From positions 128,142,117 to 128,206,116 of the forward strand of contig NC_133771.1 of NCBI RefSeq assembly GCF_003597395.2: a stretch of DNA of 64,000 nucleotides, written 5' to 3'. The stretch comes from Chelonoidis abingdonii (Eukaryota; Chordata; Testudines; Testudinidae). The notes beneath the pieces are model-generated. The model was not told the origin of the DNA. It saw only the letters and a program-made list of their open reading frames with translations, and ran no database searches. Made by a program: the position numbers and the translations under genes. This document shows positions 11,785 to 23,111 of the stretch, in pieces (position 1 is the first letter of the stretch; every line of letters starts with the position of its first letter).

Positions 11785-12130
11785 TTTTTCCTGTGTTTTA
11801 GCCTGTTTTGATCCATAACAGTACTTAGTTCCTTTAGTAACTTCTTGTGAAGGCCTTGACAATGGCTTTTGAAAGTCTAGAAAATTATGTCAGCCACTCT
11901 CCTTTATTCACTACTTTACTGACATATTCAAAGAGTTCTAATAAATTAGTGAGACATAGTTTCCTTTAAAGAAACCATTCTGATTAGACAGAATCATATA
12001 TTTGGTTATTATTGTATTTTTAATTATCATTTCAACATATTTACCAGGTGCAGATGTAAGTCTAACTGGTCTGTAATTCCATGGATCACTCATAGAGCCT
12101 TTGAAATACAGGTACAACATTTGCTACCCA
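11785..12130 (-). mobile_element. CR1/L3-type LINE reverse transcriptase fragment, copy C
   Basis: Second copy of 3,690-4,045, showing the same NYRPVRLTSAPGK motif at about 12,040-12,100 on the minus strand and the same decay. Confidence 0.75.
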
Positions 12131-12521
12131 TGAAACCTCTGCTATAGTAGGCTTGCAGGGCAGTGGAAGTGCTTCAAGAGATACTGAAAGTACACCTTAA
12201 AAAGGGAGGCATCAACCAAACTGGGAGGACTTGGCGTGGAACAGAACACAGTGGCGCCACACCTACACTAAGCGACAGCTCTAATACCTTCTGTACAGAA
12301 AATGTAGGCCCCACGTGGATAGGAAGGGGCCAGAGAGGCCCATACATGATAGAGAGGCCTTTAAAAAGAAAACTGCAGTCAGTGGGGGGAAGGAGCAGGA
12401 TCACCTAAACAGCAGACTGCAGAAGTGACTCCTGAAGCTGTGGAGGAATCCTAGGCAGGAAACCTTCACCCTGATCCTGTGGAGATGGCAGCAAGCTCTC
12501 AGCTGAGCCTGTCTCAGAGAC
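12131..12521. other. Unclassified repeat-like sequence, copy C
   Basis: Counterpart of 4,046-4,444. No gene or named family recognised. Confidence 0.4.
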
Positions 12522-12524
12522 CTA

Positions 12525-13708
12525 GGGTATGTCTACACTGCATGATTATTTCGATTTAGCTTAAACCGATATTACAAAACAGATCTAATAAAATCGGTTT
12601 AGCGCGTCCACAGTGGGATCACGAAATCGATTGTTTGCGTCCATGTCCAAAGCTACCATCGATTTCAGGAGCGGTGCACTGTGGGTAGCTGTTCCTCAGC
12701 TATCCCATAGTTCCCACTTCCGGTTGAGAGCACAGTGCCTGATGGGGCAGAAAACATTGCCCTGGGTGTGCTGGGTACAGCCTCACCCCTCTTTGTGAGG
12801 CAGCAGACAACCCTTTGGCGCCTTTTTCCGGAGTGCATTGAGCAAACGCCATAGCACAGCAATCATGGACCCTGAGATCACAACGGTATCCTGACCGTTG
12901 TCAACACCTCGCGTACTCTCTGCCAGCAGCATTCAGTACACGACGGTGACATTTACAGTACTCAAGGATTATTTATTTACTTCTCTTTCACGTGCTGGGG
13001 GTGGGAAAGAGACTGATGAGCTGTTCCGTGAACCATGCAAACACCGTGTATTAAGCTACAGACATTGGCGCTCAGCCAAGGATGCAAATAGTTTTCAGAG
13101 ACTGCTGTGGAGACTGGTAGCTGTAGTCCTCATTACCCCTCCCTCCTCCCTCCATGAGCATCCGTTTGAGTCTCTGGCTTCCCGTTACGGTTGTCACGCA
13201 CCGCTGTGTATCCTGGAGTTTATTTTTCAAACGCTTTGGCATTTCCTGTTCTTTAACGGAGCTCTGATAAAACAGATTTGTCTCACCATACAGCGATCAG
13301 ATCTAGTATCTCCCGTAAGGTTCAATGCAGGAGCTACTTTTGCATTTGAACTGCATCGCCACCAGTGCTGATCAGAGCTGGACACGTGAAAGCAGGAAAT
13401 GTCATTCTAAAGGTCTCGGGGCTTTTCCTGTTTACCGGCACTCCGCATCCGAGTTCGGATGTGGACCAGAGCGGTCAGTGGTGCACTGTAGGATACCTCT
13501 AGGAGGCCAATAATGTCGATTTCCGTCCACACAACCTAATCCGAGTTATCACTTTCGAATTTAGCGCTACTCCTCTCATCTGGGAGGAGTTCCGAAATCG
13601 ATTAGGAGCCGTTTAACTCGATATTAATGATGACGTCGTTGAACGGGTACAGCGTTAAATCAGTATATCGGCCATTAACCGATTTAAAGTCGCAGTGTAG
13701 ACCTGGCC
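12525..13708 (+). mobile_element. Complete PIF/Harbinger-type MITE, 1,184 bp
   Basis: The ends are GGGTATGTCTACACTG and, inverted, GGCCAGGTCTACACTG, flanked by a CTA on each side (12,522-12,524 and 13,709-13,711). The subterminal regions are rich in ATCGATTT-like motifs that pair with each other. PIF/Harbinger elements normally duplicate TTA or TAA, so CTA is a variant or a later mutation. There is no transposase; it would have been moved by a related full element such as the one at 18,105. It sits inside the unclassified repeat that flanks it on both sides. Confidence 0.85.
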
Positions 13709-13711
13709 CTA

Positions 13712-14016
13712 GACACAGCAATTCACCAAACCCATTTTGGCTGGATCATTGGCAGCACTATAGAAGTGCCCACCACACTTTTACTGGGACTGCAGGGAGG
13801 GACTATGAATGCCTGAATGTGTGGCGTTTGTGACTTTTATTTTAATCCCCCAACCACAGGAGACTTAAGGAGGCCCACAAAGGGCAAAGGCCCCTCGCAA
13901 AAAGTAGGGAACTTGGCCAGTGTTGTGACCACACAGTGTAGGTAATGGGTGGTGGTCAGGTTCCCTTATCCCCTGAGGAGAACCATCCAGGACTCTGTTA
14001 TGCCTTCCTTTTGAGT
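13712..14016. other. Repeat-like flank of the Harbinger MITE, no gene
   Basis: Probably the other half of the unclassified sequence at 12,131-12,521, split by the MITE. It has no recognisable coding motif. Confidence 0.35.
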
Positions 14017-14017
14017 A

Positions 14018-14115
14018 TGTCAAAACACTTCACAATCATTATGAATAAAACCTTACAACACCTCTGTGAGGCAGATATTTTACACTTGACAAAACTGAGG
14101 TAAGAGACAGTGTTA
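14018..14115 (+). repeat. MIR SINE fragment
   Basis: The order of blocks matches the MIR core and 3' part: CACTTCACAATCATTA, then CTTACAACACCTCTGTGAGG, then ACAAAACTGAGG. MIR is an ancient tRNA-derived SINE shared by amniotes. The 5' tRNA-like part is not evident. Confidence 0.6.
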
Positions 14116-14480
14116 CAATGGCTATCATAATGCACTTCAGTAGGATATGAGAGAACTCAGCACCTCCTGTGAAGACACTCATCCTCTCAGGATCAGCCCA
14201 CCTTTGCTTTATCATGACTGTATTTTCTCCATATACTTTATTGCTACAATATACCTAATATATAATACCATTTTGCAATTCACATATAAAATTTTGCATT
14301 TAAGTTTGTAACATGTTTGAGATTTGTATTCATTTATTTTATTCACAGTTCACTGTTCTAAATGTAAATCACCTCAGTCTTAAATCTATAGTATCAGGGC
14401 TAAAGGCATTTGTCAACACATTGTAGTAACCCTTTAAAGCTGTGTTACGCAGATCTTCTTGAGGACGCTTTGAAATGATG
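14116..14480. other. Unique AT-rich sequence, nothing recognised
   Basis: Between the MIR fragment and the solo LTR I see no gene, RNA or repeat family. Confidence 0.4.
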
Positions 14481-14485
14481 TGGCT

Positions 14486-15354
14486 TGTCATAACTAGTTA
14501 GCTAAGGGTTAATGTTTCTTTTACCTGTAAAGGGTTAACAAAGGGGACCAAACACCTGACAAGAGGACCAATCAGGAAACTGGATTTTTTAAAGCAGGGG
14601 GGAATTTGTGGTCTTCTTTGTCTTGGGTCTTTGTTTTTTCTGTTTCTCCGCTATGAGAAGCTTCTTTCTATCTTAATCTTCTGTTCCAACTTGTAAGTAC
14701 AGGTAGAAAAAACAATATAGGCTTTTATGTTGTTTTGGGTGTATTTACATGTCTGTAACTTGCCGGAATGTTTAAACTGTATCTTTGAATAAGGTTGTTT
14801 ATTCATTTTTTTCTTTTAGCAATTGATCCTGTATATTGTCATCTTCATACAGAGAAATTTTGATGTCTTTTTTCTTTTTTTTATATAAAGTTTTCTTTTA
14901 AGACTTGTTGAGTTTTCTCTCTGGGTAGGCTAAGGAACAAGGGAGGGAATTCTCTTTGTGTTAGATCTACACAAAGAGTGGTGGAGGAAAGAGAGATAGA
15001 TCATTTCTGTTTCCTTGTATTTGGGGTTTGTCTCTTGTGGAATAGAAGAGATATGCTTCTTGGTATTGTGATGTAAAGAGATTGCATCAATACTCTCAGG
15101 TAGCCAAGAGGAAAGTCTGGTGGGAGGGGAGGGGAAAGGAAGTGGAGTATTTCCCTTGTCGGGTAAGACTCAGAGCTTCTGTGTCTTGGGGTCCCTGCAG
15201 GGAAAGTTTGGGGGGACCAGAGCGAGGCAGGTGCTGTAATTCCTGTCTGGTGGCAGCGAAATAAGATCCAAGCTGGTAATTAAGCTTGGAGGTTCATGCT
15301 AAGCACCCAGATTTTGGACGCTAAGGTCCAGATTTGGGAGAGATGCTTATGATA
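14486..15354 (+). mobile_element. Solo LTR (TGTCATAAC family), 869 bp
   Basis: It begins TGTCATAACTAG and ends GCTTATGATA, near-inverted ends of the TGTCATAA...TTATGACA type, with one decayed base at the 3' end. A perfect 5-bp target duplication TGGCT flanks it (14,481-14,485 and 15,355-15,359). No internal retroviral region is present, so it arose by recombination between the two LTRs of a full element. I recall this LTR as very common in turtles; its class (endogenous retrovirus or Gypsy) I cannot fix from the LTR alone. Confidence 0.85.
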
Positions 15355-15359
15355 TGGCT

Positions 15360-18101
15360 TAGTGGAGTAAATCCCTTCTTGATGCAGGAAAGCCATCAAC
15401 ATTTAAAAGGACTATGACTAGTTCATAGACATTGTATAAAATCCTTTGGGCCAGTAGATTTAATTCAATGTATATGAAATCCAGATCATATGAGGTCCTA
15501 AATATGATTAGAGTAGACTGTATTTTTTCTTTTATAAGAGTTATTTGAACACTTAATATAAAGAAATTAAATAACTGTAATATAGGATTATTTAATATGA
15601 AAATCTGTCAAAAGTAAACCAAAAAGTCTGAGTTAAAATTTCCTATTTGTCCTTAGTTTGTCCACAGAATTACTGAAAATTAAATCACAACTTAATTATT
15701 ACAATGCAAAATAAAGCTACACATTCAAGTAGACACTTTTTGTATCCTTGGTACTTCCAGTCTGTATGGACCAGATTATAATTGCTTTATAAATGCCTTT
15801 TTATAGGCTCCTAGAGGTTCTACATAATCATCTGACTTTGACACTAATCACTGTGCCCAGCAGAAACACAAAGAAATTGGGAACTTTTGTAGAAGTGTAC
15901 TCCGGTCTGAGCCCAGTGTTTAGGCTTTCTGTCTGGCATGTTGGCATCAATTGATCTTTGTGGGTTTTCAAGATTTTAGAACACAATTACCCTTCCAAGA
16001 ATTCAATCAGACATTGTCATTAAATATCTGCAACAGAGCTATTTGTGCAGGCATGTCTATAAAAGTTGAAATGCTTATAAATTATAGGAAAGGAGAAGTG
16101 CCTGCAGTAGTTCATTGCAATTTATGTGGTTGCATAGCATACAGTCTTATGTCTTAAATTTTCAAAATTGACTAGTGTTGACCTGTGTTGTAACATTGAA
16201 AACACTGACTGTGTGACATGATATCATTTTAGAATACTTTTGTAATATCATCACAACATGGTGGTTTGTTATACAAGATATTATGAAGATTCTGGTTGCT
16301 ACTAAGTACTAATGCAAACTGGATATTTTGTGGTCACTGATTGTCCAAAATCACATTTTAATCGGCTTGGGGGTGAGGTGGGTGATTTTTGATGGTATCA
16401 TGGTGTCTTGTTAATGCCTAATGATGCATGGCTGGGTCCTCATCAAAGAAACACACTTATTCCATCATATAAAATGGGCATGAGAGGGTAAATGTTAATG
16501 GGAGAAAAGGGAACAATGATAATTAAACACTTCATTGGATAGGGAGAGGGGTGGAGATAGTTAGGCAATTGGGAGAATGTGGAAGAGTAAGGAGCTTAAG
16601 GAGAAAAGCTGACAATTTACAATGTAAGTACCAAGCTTCTATTTTGCATGTGCATAGCTATCTTCAGGATTGGGACCCAAACTGATCATTCTGTAATATT
16701 CCAAATTAGTTTTATATAAAAGAAAGTGAATTGAAACAGGCTTTTGGGCACAAATTGCTGCTGAAAATGAAGTTATGTCTGTAGGAGATAGTCCAAATAA
16801 TACTGGGGAACTTGAGAGAGGAAGGTTTAGAAAAAACTGATCCATTAGAATTTATATCCTTTCCTATAATATTTTCTCTTATATATTTACTAAGAGCAAA
16901 TTTCCATGGTAGAAAGATGTTTTGCAATCCTTTCCCTCCTCTATATTTAACTGTATTTTTTTTAAAAAAAGTTTAACTGTAGAATTAAACAGCCATACTG
17001 TAATAGCCACAAGCCACTTAGCATGTGCATTTATAGTCTATTGATGCACTTCTTAGTTTGGGTAAAGCTACTTTGCCTTCAGCTTTATGCCTCTCAACAA
17101 ATGCAAGACATGCAGCAGTAGATTATTATTATTATTATATAGTTTGATTTGTTTCAACACACTAAATTAAAGCAGTTTGCTGCAGAAAATGTTATTCATT
17201 TAGAAAAGAAGATGTTTACAACTTATTTTCCCCAATAACTGAAAAGACTAAAGATGTGGTATTAGTGTTTGCAAACCTCACAGCATGGCTACTTTCAAGT
17301 GTTCCCTTTCTAACAATCAAGCACAATTAAACTAAATACATATTCTTGTTGTAGCAAGGTTACAAATGGTTGTAGTGATTGGCATTTGTGATTGAAATCC
17401 CAAATTGCCTAACAACTTTTCGCAGTTATTTATTATATTTTTTGGTTCATGCTGGGATTTGATCTTTAAAGGGAAGTGTACAATAGTGGAAGATCAAATG
17501 TATCTGTAAATTATATGTTTTTGCCTAAGTCCTAGATATCAAATAAAGTAAATAGAATGATTGATCATATGTTCTTATTTCAATTTAAAAAACAATTATG
17601 CTTAGGAAGGCAAATTTTGAGTCCCTGCTCTTGTAAATGAAGAGCGTATTTTGTCTGGAAACTTATTTAACAACAACAAAAAAATAGGCTAAGATTTTGA
17701 CATAACCACGTGACTCCAGGAGCTGGATCCCTAAGCACATGCTCATGATGCCTGTTTCTTAATCCATCTCTACTTTAATGGGGACCCCTTGAAAAACAGA
17801 CTTCTATAGACAATGCTGTTCTGTGACTAGCAAGAACTGAAACATAAAGGGAGGTTGGGTTTCTTTGAACAATCAACCAGACAATTATGTTTAATGAAGA
17901 AAAGGCCTGTTTATAGCGAATGAGTAAAACTGTTCAAGAATAACTCATATTTTAAAAAGCAGTACTTGTATGATGCCACTTAGAGTGGATGATCAGCTGA
18001 GTAAGTAGTGGTTATATAAATATAAATTGCTTAGCAGTTATTCCATTTGTTCCCTAATTTTAAGAAGATGTAGACAGTAAGACAAGGTGTCAAGCACACT
18101 C
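15360..18101. other. Unique AT-rich sequence, no gene seen
   Basis: I found no coding region, RNA gene or recognisable repeat beyond a short ATT run near 17,125-17,137. Open stretches of 60-70 codons here lack any known motif. Confidence 0.45.
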
Positions 18102-18473
18102 TTAGGCCATGTCTACACGAGGCCTTAAATTCGAATTAAACGGCTTTAATTCGAATTTATGGAGCACCCATCCACATGACGCAGCCCTCTAATTCGAATT
18201 AAAGGGCTATTTAAATCGATTTTAGTACTCCTACTAAACCACAGGAGTAACCCTAAAATATCGAATTTACTAATTCGATTAGTGCAGTGTGACGGAAATC
18301 GAAGTTAATGGCCTCCAGGAGCTATCCCACAGAATCACCACGACCACTCTGGACAGCATCAAAACTCTATGCACTGGCCAGGTAAACAGGAAAAGACCGT
18401 GGAGGTTTGAAATCAGTTTCCTGTTTGTCCCCGTGGGGCTCTGAGCAGCAAGTAATCACGCTGCACCTTTAAA

Positions 18474-20213
18474 ATGCAGTCTCCTGAGAATAGAAAAAGA
18501 GCTCCAGCCATGGACCACAGAAGAGCTTTGGATCTCTGGAGTTGCTCCTAAAACATGCAGGTTCTATGCAGAGCTACATGCAAATTTTTGGGGCTTGCTA
18601 CAGTCGCCCATCCTTATCGTGGATTCAGATGACCTGATTTCAGTTTCAACTGGGCTGAGGATTCTGCAAGAGGGGAAGATCAGAGAAGACGCGTACATGA
18701 GGGAACAGTTGCTGAGACCACACAGCTCTCAATTACGCAACAGCAGCCAGGAAGCTGTTTTCTGACCCAAGATTTACCTTGCAGCAGGCTAATCAAGCCA
18801 CTATCACAGAAAGTGAAGCCATGGAAGGACGCAGCGGTGAGTAAATGTTTAAATCAGTCATATTTAAAAAACTGAGCGTTTTTATTATTCAATTTTTAAG
18901 CATGCGTTGCATTTCTTTTTAGCCATTACAGTTACATGAAAGTTCCTTAACATGTCTGGGGATGCAATGAACAATCCTCCAAGAAATCTCCATGAATTCG
19001 ATATTGCAGGAAATCAAAGTGCCTTTTCAGTAAATTTGGGCAATGCTGCCTTATAGCCGGTCGCTCAATGCAAAGATGCTTTGCCCCTCCCAGGCATGCA
19101 TGCCTGCAACTTTGGAATCATTGCTCTTCACAAAGCATAGATGCATAAGCGCCAGGACTCTGATCACAGGCATGAAACATTCACTCTGCCTCTTGTGCTG
19201 TAACTCTCACCAGAGTTCTGTCGTTCATTGTGATGTTTAAATAAGTAATTGCTTGTCATTAGGAGAGAAAACATGGCCATATGCTCCTGTAATGCCACTC
19301 GATGTATTTGGGGGGAGGGGACTTGTGCTGCCGATGATGCTTAGCAGGAAGGGGTGAGACAAACATAAGACTTACCATGGCTGCTTGGAAGCAAATTTAT
19401 AAATGGTAGTACCAGCAAGCTGCATCTGTACTGTGCTCTGAGCCCAGGGACAGAGTCTCCCAGTATTAAAAGATGAAAAATGTGACCTTGCAGTGAATCA
19501 CATGTCCTGGTAAGGTGCATAGTGTTTGTGCTGTGTGAGTGAGTGGAATCATTGTTCTAAGAAATGTTATCTTTTACATACTTCTCTCTCTTACCTCCAC
19601 CATACAGCTGTGCAGTGTTCTTTACTCACTACCCCATCTGCCAGGGCTACCCAAGAGACAGAGGAAAAAGAGAACGAGAGACGAAATGTTTCCGAAGTCA
19701 TGGAAGTCAGCCACAGTAACACAGCTCATCATAGTGATTTGATTTGAAGAACTGATAGCAAAATACAAGAAAGATGCCAGTGACCGGGAGGACAGGAGAG
19801 ACGCTCGAGATGAGAGGTGGCGAGAGGAAGACCGGCAGGTAGAAGAGAGGTGGCGCAAGGAAGACAGGCAGGAAGATCAGAGGTGCAGGGAGGAAGATAG
19901 GCGCTGGCGTGATGGAACGCTGGAGCTGCTGCGTGATCACACTGATATCCTCAGACGCATGTTGATTGTTCAGGAACAGCAGCGGGGTTACAGAGTGCCA
20001 CTGCAGTCCATGTTTAATCACCCTCCAAGCTCCCCAGGTTCCATATCTCCCTCACGCAGACGTGTTAGAACGCGTGGGGGAAGGCTCTCCTGCACCAGCA
20101 CACTCCAACCCCATGGAGAGCCCAACCAAAAGGCTGTAATGAAGCTGAAATGTATTTCATGGCTTTTCCTTACCTGTGATCTCCTCCCAAAGCACAGCTT
20201 TCAGGATACCTAG
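18474..20213 (+). pseudogene. Harbinger accessory (Myb/trihelix-type) DNA-binding protein gene, deleted
   Basis: The second Harbinger protein partners the transposase in DNA binding and nuclear import. The likely ATG is at 18,474. The start of the Myb-like domain (Trp-Thr-Thr-Glu-Glu-Leu equivalent, about 18,513) runs almost directly into APKTCRFYAELHA (18,544-18,582), which normally closes the domain, so most of the trihelix has been lost. An apparent intron follows, with donor GTGAGT at 18,837 and acceptor CATACAG ending at 19,607. The second exon encodes PKRQRKKRTRDEMF, a basic motif, and after a frame change an Arg/Glu-rich coiled coil (about 19,780-19,970; blocks such as RWREEDRQ). It ends with SPSRRRVRTRGGRL near 20,090. 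The last frame is open from about 19,740 to 20,213. Motif recognition is from family memory. Confidence 0.75.
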
Positions 20214-20524
20214 ATAAATCTGTGCCTCTGAATATAGTTCCTTTCTAATCAGACATACATCCAAAGGGGGAGGGTGCTTTTATTACAGGGAATGATCCTT
20301 TAAAAATGAACGCATGTTTTTTAAAGCAATAACAAATGAGTTTTAATAAAGATTAAATGATTTTTAAAACATACTGGCTTTCTTTCCTTCAGCCACCATG
20401 TAATGAAAGGGGTGGGGGTTGATTTTGAAAGTCCTGCAGCAAGCTGTAAGTAAGGGGGACGGTGGGTTGCTTACAGGGAGTCAATAGAGCGGGAGTGTTC
20501 ATCAAGGGCAAAGAAGCACTGCAA

Positions 20525-21611
20525 TCACACCATACCCTGGCCCGCGACAAAACACATTTTCAGGGCTTCTCTGATGCGCACCGCCTCCTGGTGTGCTCTT
20601 CTAATCGCCCTGGTGTCTGGCTGCTCGTAGTCAGCGGCCAGGCGATTAGCCTCAGCCTCCCACCCCGCCATAAAGGTATCCCCCTTACTCTCACAGAGAT
20701 TGTGGAGCACACAGCAAGCAGCAATAGCTACGGGGACATTCTTTGGGCTGAGGTCTGAGCGAGTGAGTAATGATCGAAAGCGCCCCTTTAAACGCCCAAA
20801 TGCACACTCTACCACCATCCTGCACTTGCTCAGCCTGTAGTTGAACAGCTCCTGAGCACTGTCCAGGCTGCCTGTGTATGGCTTCATGAGCCACGGCATC
20901 AAGGGGTAGGCTGGGTCACCCAGGATAACGACAGGCATCTCAACATCGCCCACTGTTATTTTCTGGTCTGGGAAGTAATTTCCTTGATGCAGTCGTTTAA
21001 AGAGAGTACTGTTTCTGAAGACGCGCGCGTCATGAACCCTTCCTGGCCATCCCACGTGGATGCTGTGAAACGTCCTTGTGATCCACCAGTGCTTGCAGCA
21101 CCATGGAAAAATACCCCTTGCGGTTCACGTACTCGGCGCCCTGGTGCTCTGGGGCCAAGATAGGGATATGGGTTCCATCTATGGCCCCTCCACAGTTAGG
21201 GAATCCCATTGCAGCAAAGCCATCCACTATGACCTGCACGTTTCCCAGAGTCACAAACTTTCATAGCAGCAGCCTAACGATTGCTTTGGCTACTTGCATC
21301 ACAGCAGCCCCCACGGTAGATTTTCCCACTCCAAATTGATTCGCGACTGACCGGTAGCTGTCTGGAGTTGCAAGCTTCCAGAGGGCTATTGCCACTCGCT
21401 TCTCCACAGTGAGAGCTGCTCTCATGTCAGTATTATGGCGTTTCAGGGCAGGGAAAGCAAGTCACAAAGTTCAAAAGAAAGTGCTCTTACGCATGCGAAA
21501 GTTATGCAGCCACTGGGAATCGTCCCACACCTGCAAAACTATGCGGTCCCACCAGTCTGTGCTTGTTTCCCGTGCCCAAAATCGGCGTTCAATGGGCAGA
21601 AGCTGACCCAT
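20525..21611 (-). pseudogene. HARBI1-like DDE transposase of the Harbinger element, frameshifted
   Basis: The minus-strand reading starts at the ATG at 21,611 (MGQLLPIERRFWARE) and ends at a TGA at 20,525. In order it shows the N-terminal WWDRIVLQVW, a helix-turn-helix-like SYRSVANQFGVGKSTV (about 21,316-21,362) and the catalytic core. The core acid triad is visible: Asp in AIDGTHIPI (21,177-21,179), Asp in LGDPAYPL (20,915-20,917) and Glu in RMVVECAFGRLKGRFR (20,807-20,809). The length is near that of HARBI1-type proteins. It is dead: compensating one-base shifts lie near 21,470 and 21,440, a stop at about 21,262 and a shift at about 21,066. The last 176 codons are uninterrupted. It would have cut and pasted the element together with the accessory protein. 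Confidence 0.9.
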
Positions 21612-21659
21612 TACCAGCAGTAGCTCCAAAATGCTGGGTCCTGCGGTTAGGGAGAGATC

Positions 21660-22055
21660 ACTCTCTATGTTTCGATTACTAATTCGTAATTTAGTGCAGT
21701 GTTGGGACGAAATTCAAGTAATGGCCTCCAGAGCCTATCCCACAGATCACTAGATCCACTCGGAACAGCACTCAAAACTCCTTATGCACGGCCAGGTAAA
21801 CAGGAAAAGAACCTGTGGAGGTTTGAAATCAGTTTCCTGTTTGTCCACCGGGGGCTACTGAGCAAGCAGTTAATCCCTGCTACCTTAAAAGATGCAGTCT
21901 CCTGAAATAGAAAAAGGCTCCAGCATGGACCAGAAGAGCTTTGGATCTCTGGGTTGTCCTAAAACATGCAGGTTCATGCAGGAGCTACATTGCAATTTTT
22001 GGGCTGCTACCATGCGCCATCTAATGTGATTCAGATGAACCTTGATTTCGTTTCA
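21660..22055 (+). repeat. Internal direct repeat of the element's 5' region
   Basis: This repeats 18,250-18,650 in direct orientation, including the landmark ACAGGAAAAGA, the truncated accessory-gene start and TCCTAAAACATGCAGG. It lies upstream of the transposase, where a different 5' leader would be expected. The copies differ largely by indels. Both edges are abrupt, at 21,660 after the transposase leader and at 22,055 before the true 3' subterminal sequence, so a misassembly patch is likely. Confidence 0.75.
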
Positions 22056-22262
22056 AAACCAGGAAGTGGGAACTATGGGATAGCTGTGTCACAGCTACCC
22101 ACAGTGCACTGCTCCTGAAATCGAAGTAAGACATGGGCCATGGACGCACAACTTCGATTTGAGATTCGTGGTGTGGACGCTGTAATTCGAATTTATAAAT
22201 TCGGTTTTATAAATTCGATTTAGATAACTTCGATTTACTTCTGCCGTGTAGACAAGGCCTTA

Positions 22263-23111
22263 GATGCTGAAAAAATAATGAGACAAATGTATCTGTGGTA
22301 TAAATGTGTTGAAGTCAGTGAAGAAGATACAATAGGGATGAATGTAACCCACTATGTTTGTTTGTCTTATGCAGGAAAATTTACCAAGCATCTCTTTCGT
22401 CCATCTTGATCTGGTAGCCCTGTCTATTATTAAGGCAGACCATTATAAAATTCTTTAGCATCCTTATGATTTGGAAGGGGGAGCTGATATTTGATGGGGG
22501 TGGCATTTGTATCAGGGATGTGTCTTTTGCTCACTTCATGAAAATTCATCCAAATTTTGTCAAGTTATAAGTCACTGAAAGACTGTAGTTTGCAAAAGTT
22601 CATTAGAGGTGACTTAGGTTTTAATAGTTAAAAATCTTAGATTCATCCTTCATAGAACATGCATCATCTCCCCCCAGGTCTGAGTGCTACTGAGACTGTA
22701 TATGTACCATCCCCACAGGCATACTTCCTCCAATCCAGGGCTATAAGGGCAGAGCCAGATTTTCACAGACCACTGATCAGCCAGTAGCAGTGCTTAAACC
22801 AGGAAGGCACACAGACTGCTTCCCCACCTCTGCTTCAGACTCTCGGTTCTGCTGCCTTGTCTTTGATTTTGTTATTCAGTTGCTGTTTATAACCTACTAC
22901 CTGATCTTCTGATAACCTGACCCTGCCTGCATCCTGATATCTGACTTTCAGTTTGCCCTCTAGCCTGTCTTGAGCTCTGATCTCCTGGTATCTGACCTGA
23001 CTCTTGTTCTGACCACTAAGTCTGACTTGCCCTTCTCTTGGTTCTGACGCAGACCATGGGGAAGGAAAGGAATAGATTGGGACAAGGAGTCTGGTGAGAG
23101 TTCTGTATGCA
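22263..23111. other. No gene; C/T-rich LTR-like patch at about 22,670-23,060
   Basis: Bases 22,263-22,660 appear unique. From about 22,670 the sequence is rich in CTGACC and CTGATC motifs typical of turtle LTR internal parts, but I cannot set ends or a family. Confidence 0.35.

Larger units (their letters stand above)
18105..22259. mobile_element. PIF/Harbinger transposon with both genes, 4.2 kb, inactive
   Basis: The terminal inverted repeats begin GGCCATGTCTACAC and, from the other end, GGCCTTGTCTACAC. TTA target duplications flank them (18,102-18,104 and 22,260-22,262), the hallmark of the superfamily. Subterminal DNA is rich in ATTCGAATT-type motifs likely bound by the transposition proteins. 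Two genes converge: the accessory Myb/trihelix protein on plus and the DDE transposase on minus. Both are interrupted, so the copy cannot move by itself, though its ends may still be acted on. A stretch at 21,660-22,055 repeats the 5' part of the element. Confidence 0.92.

Noticed and set aside
1..12720. CRISPR-like or satellite array from the repeated segments
   Set aside because: There are only three long copies, one partial, with no short regular units; they are a duplication or an assembly artefact.
19622..20021. Minus-strand open frames of 78-104 codons
   Set aside because: They are shadows of the Arg/Glu-rich coiled-coil exon of the Harbinger accessory gene on the plus strand.
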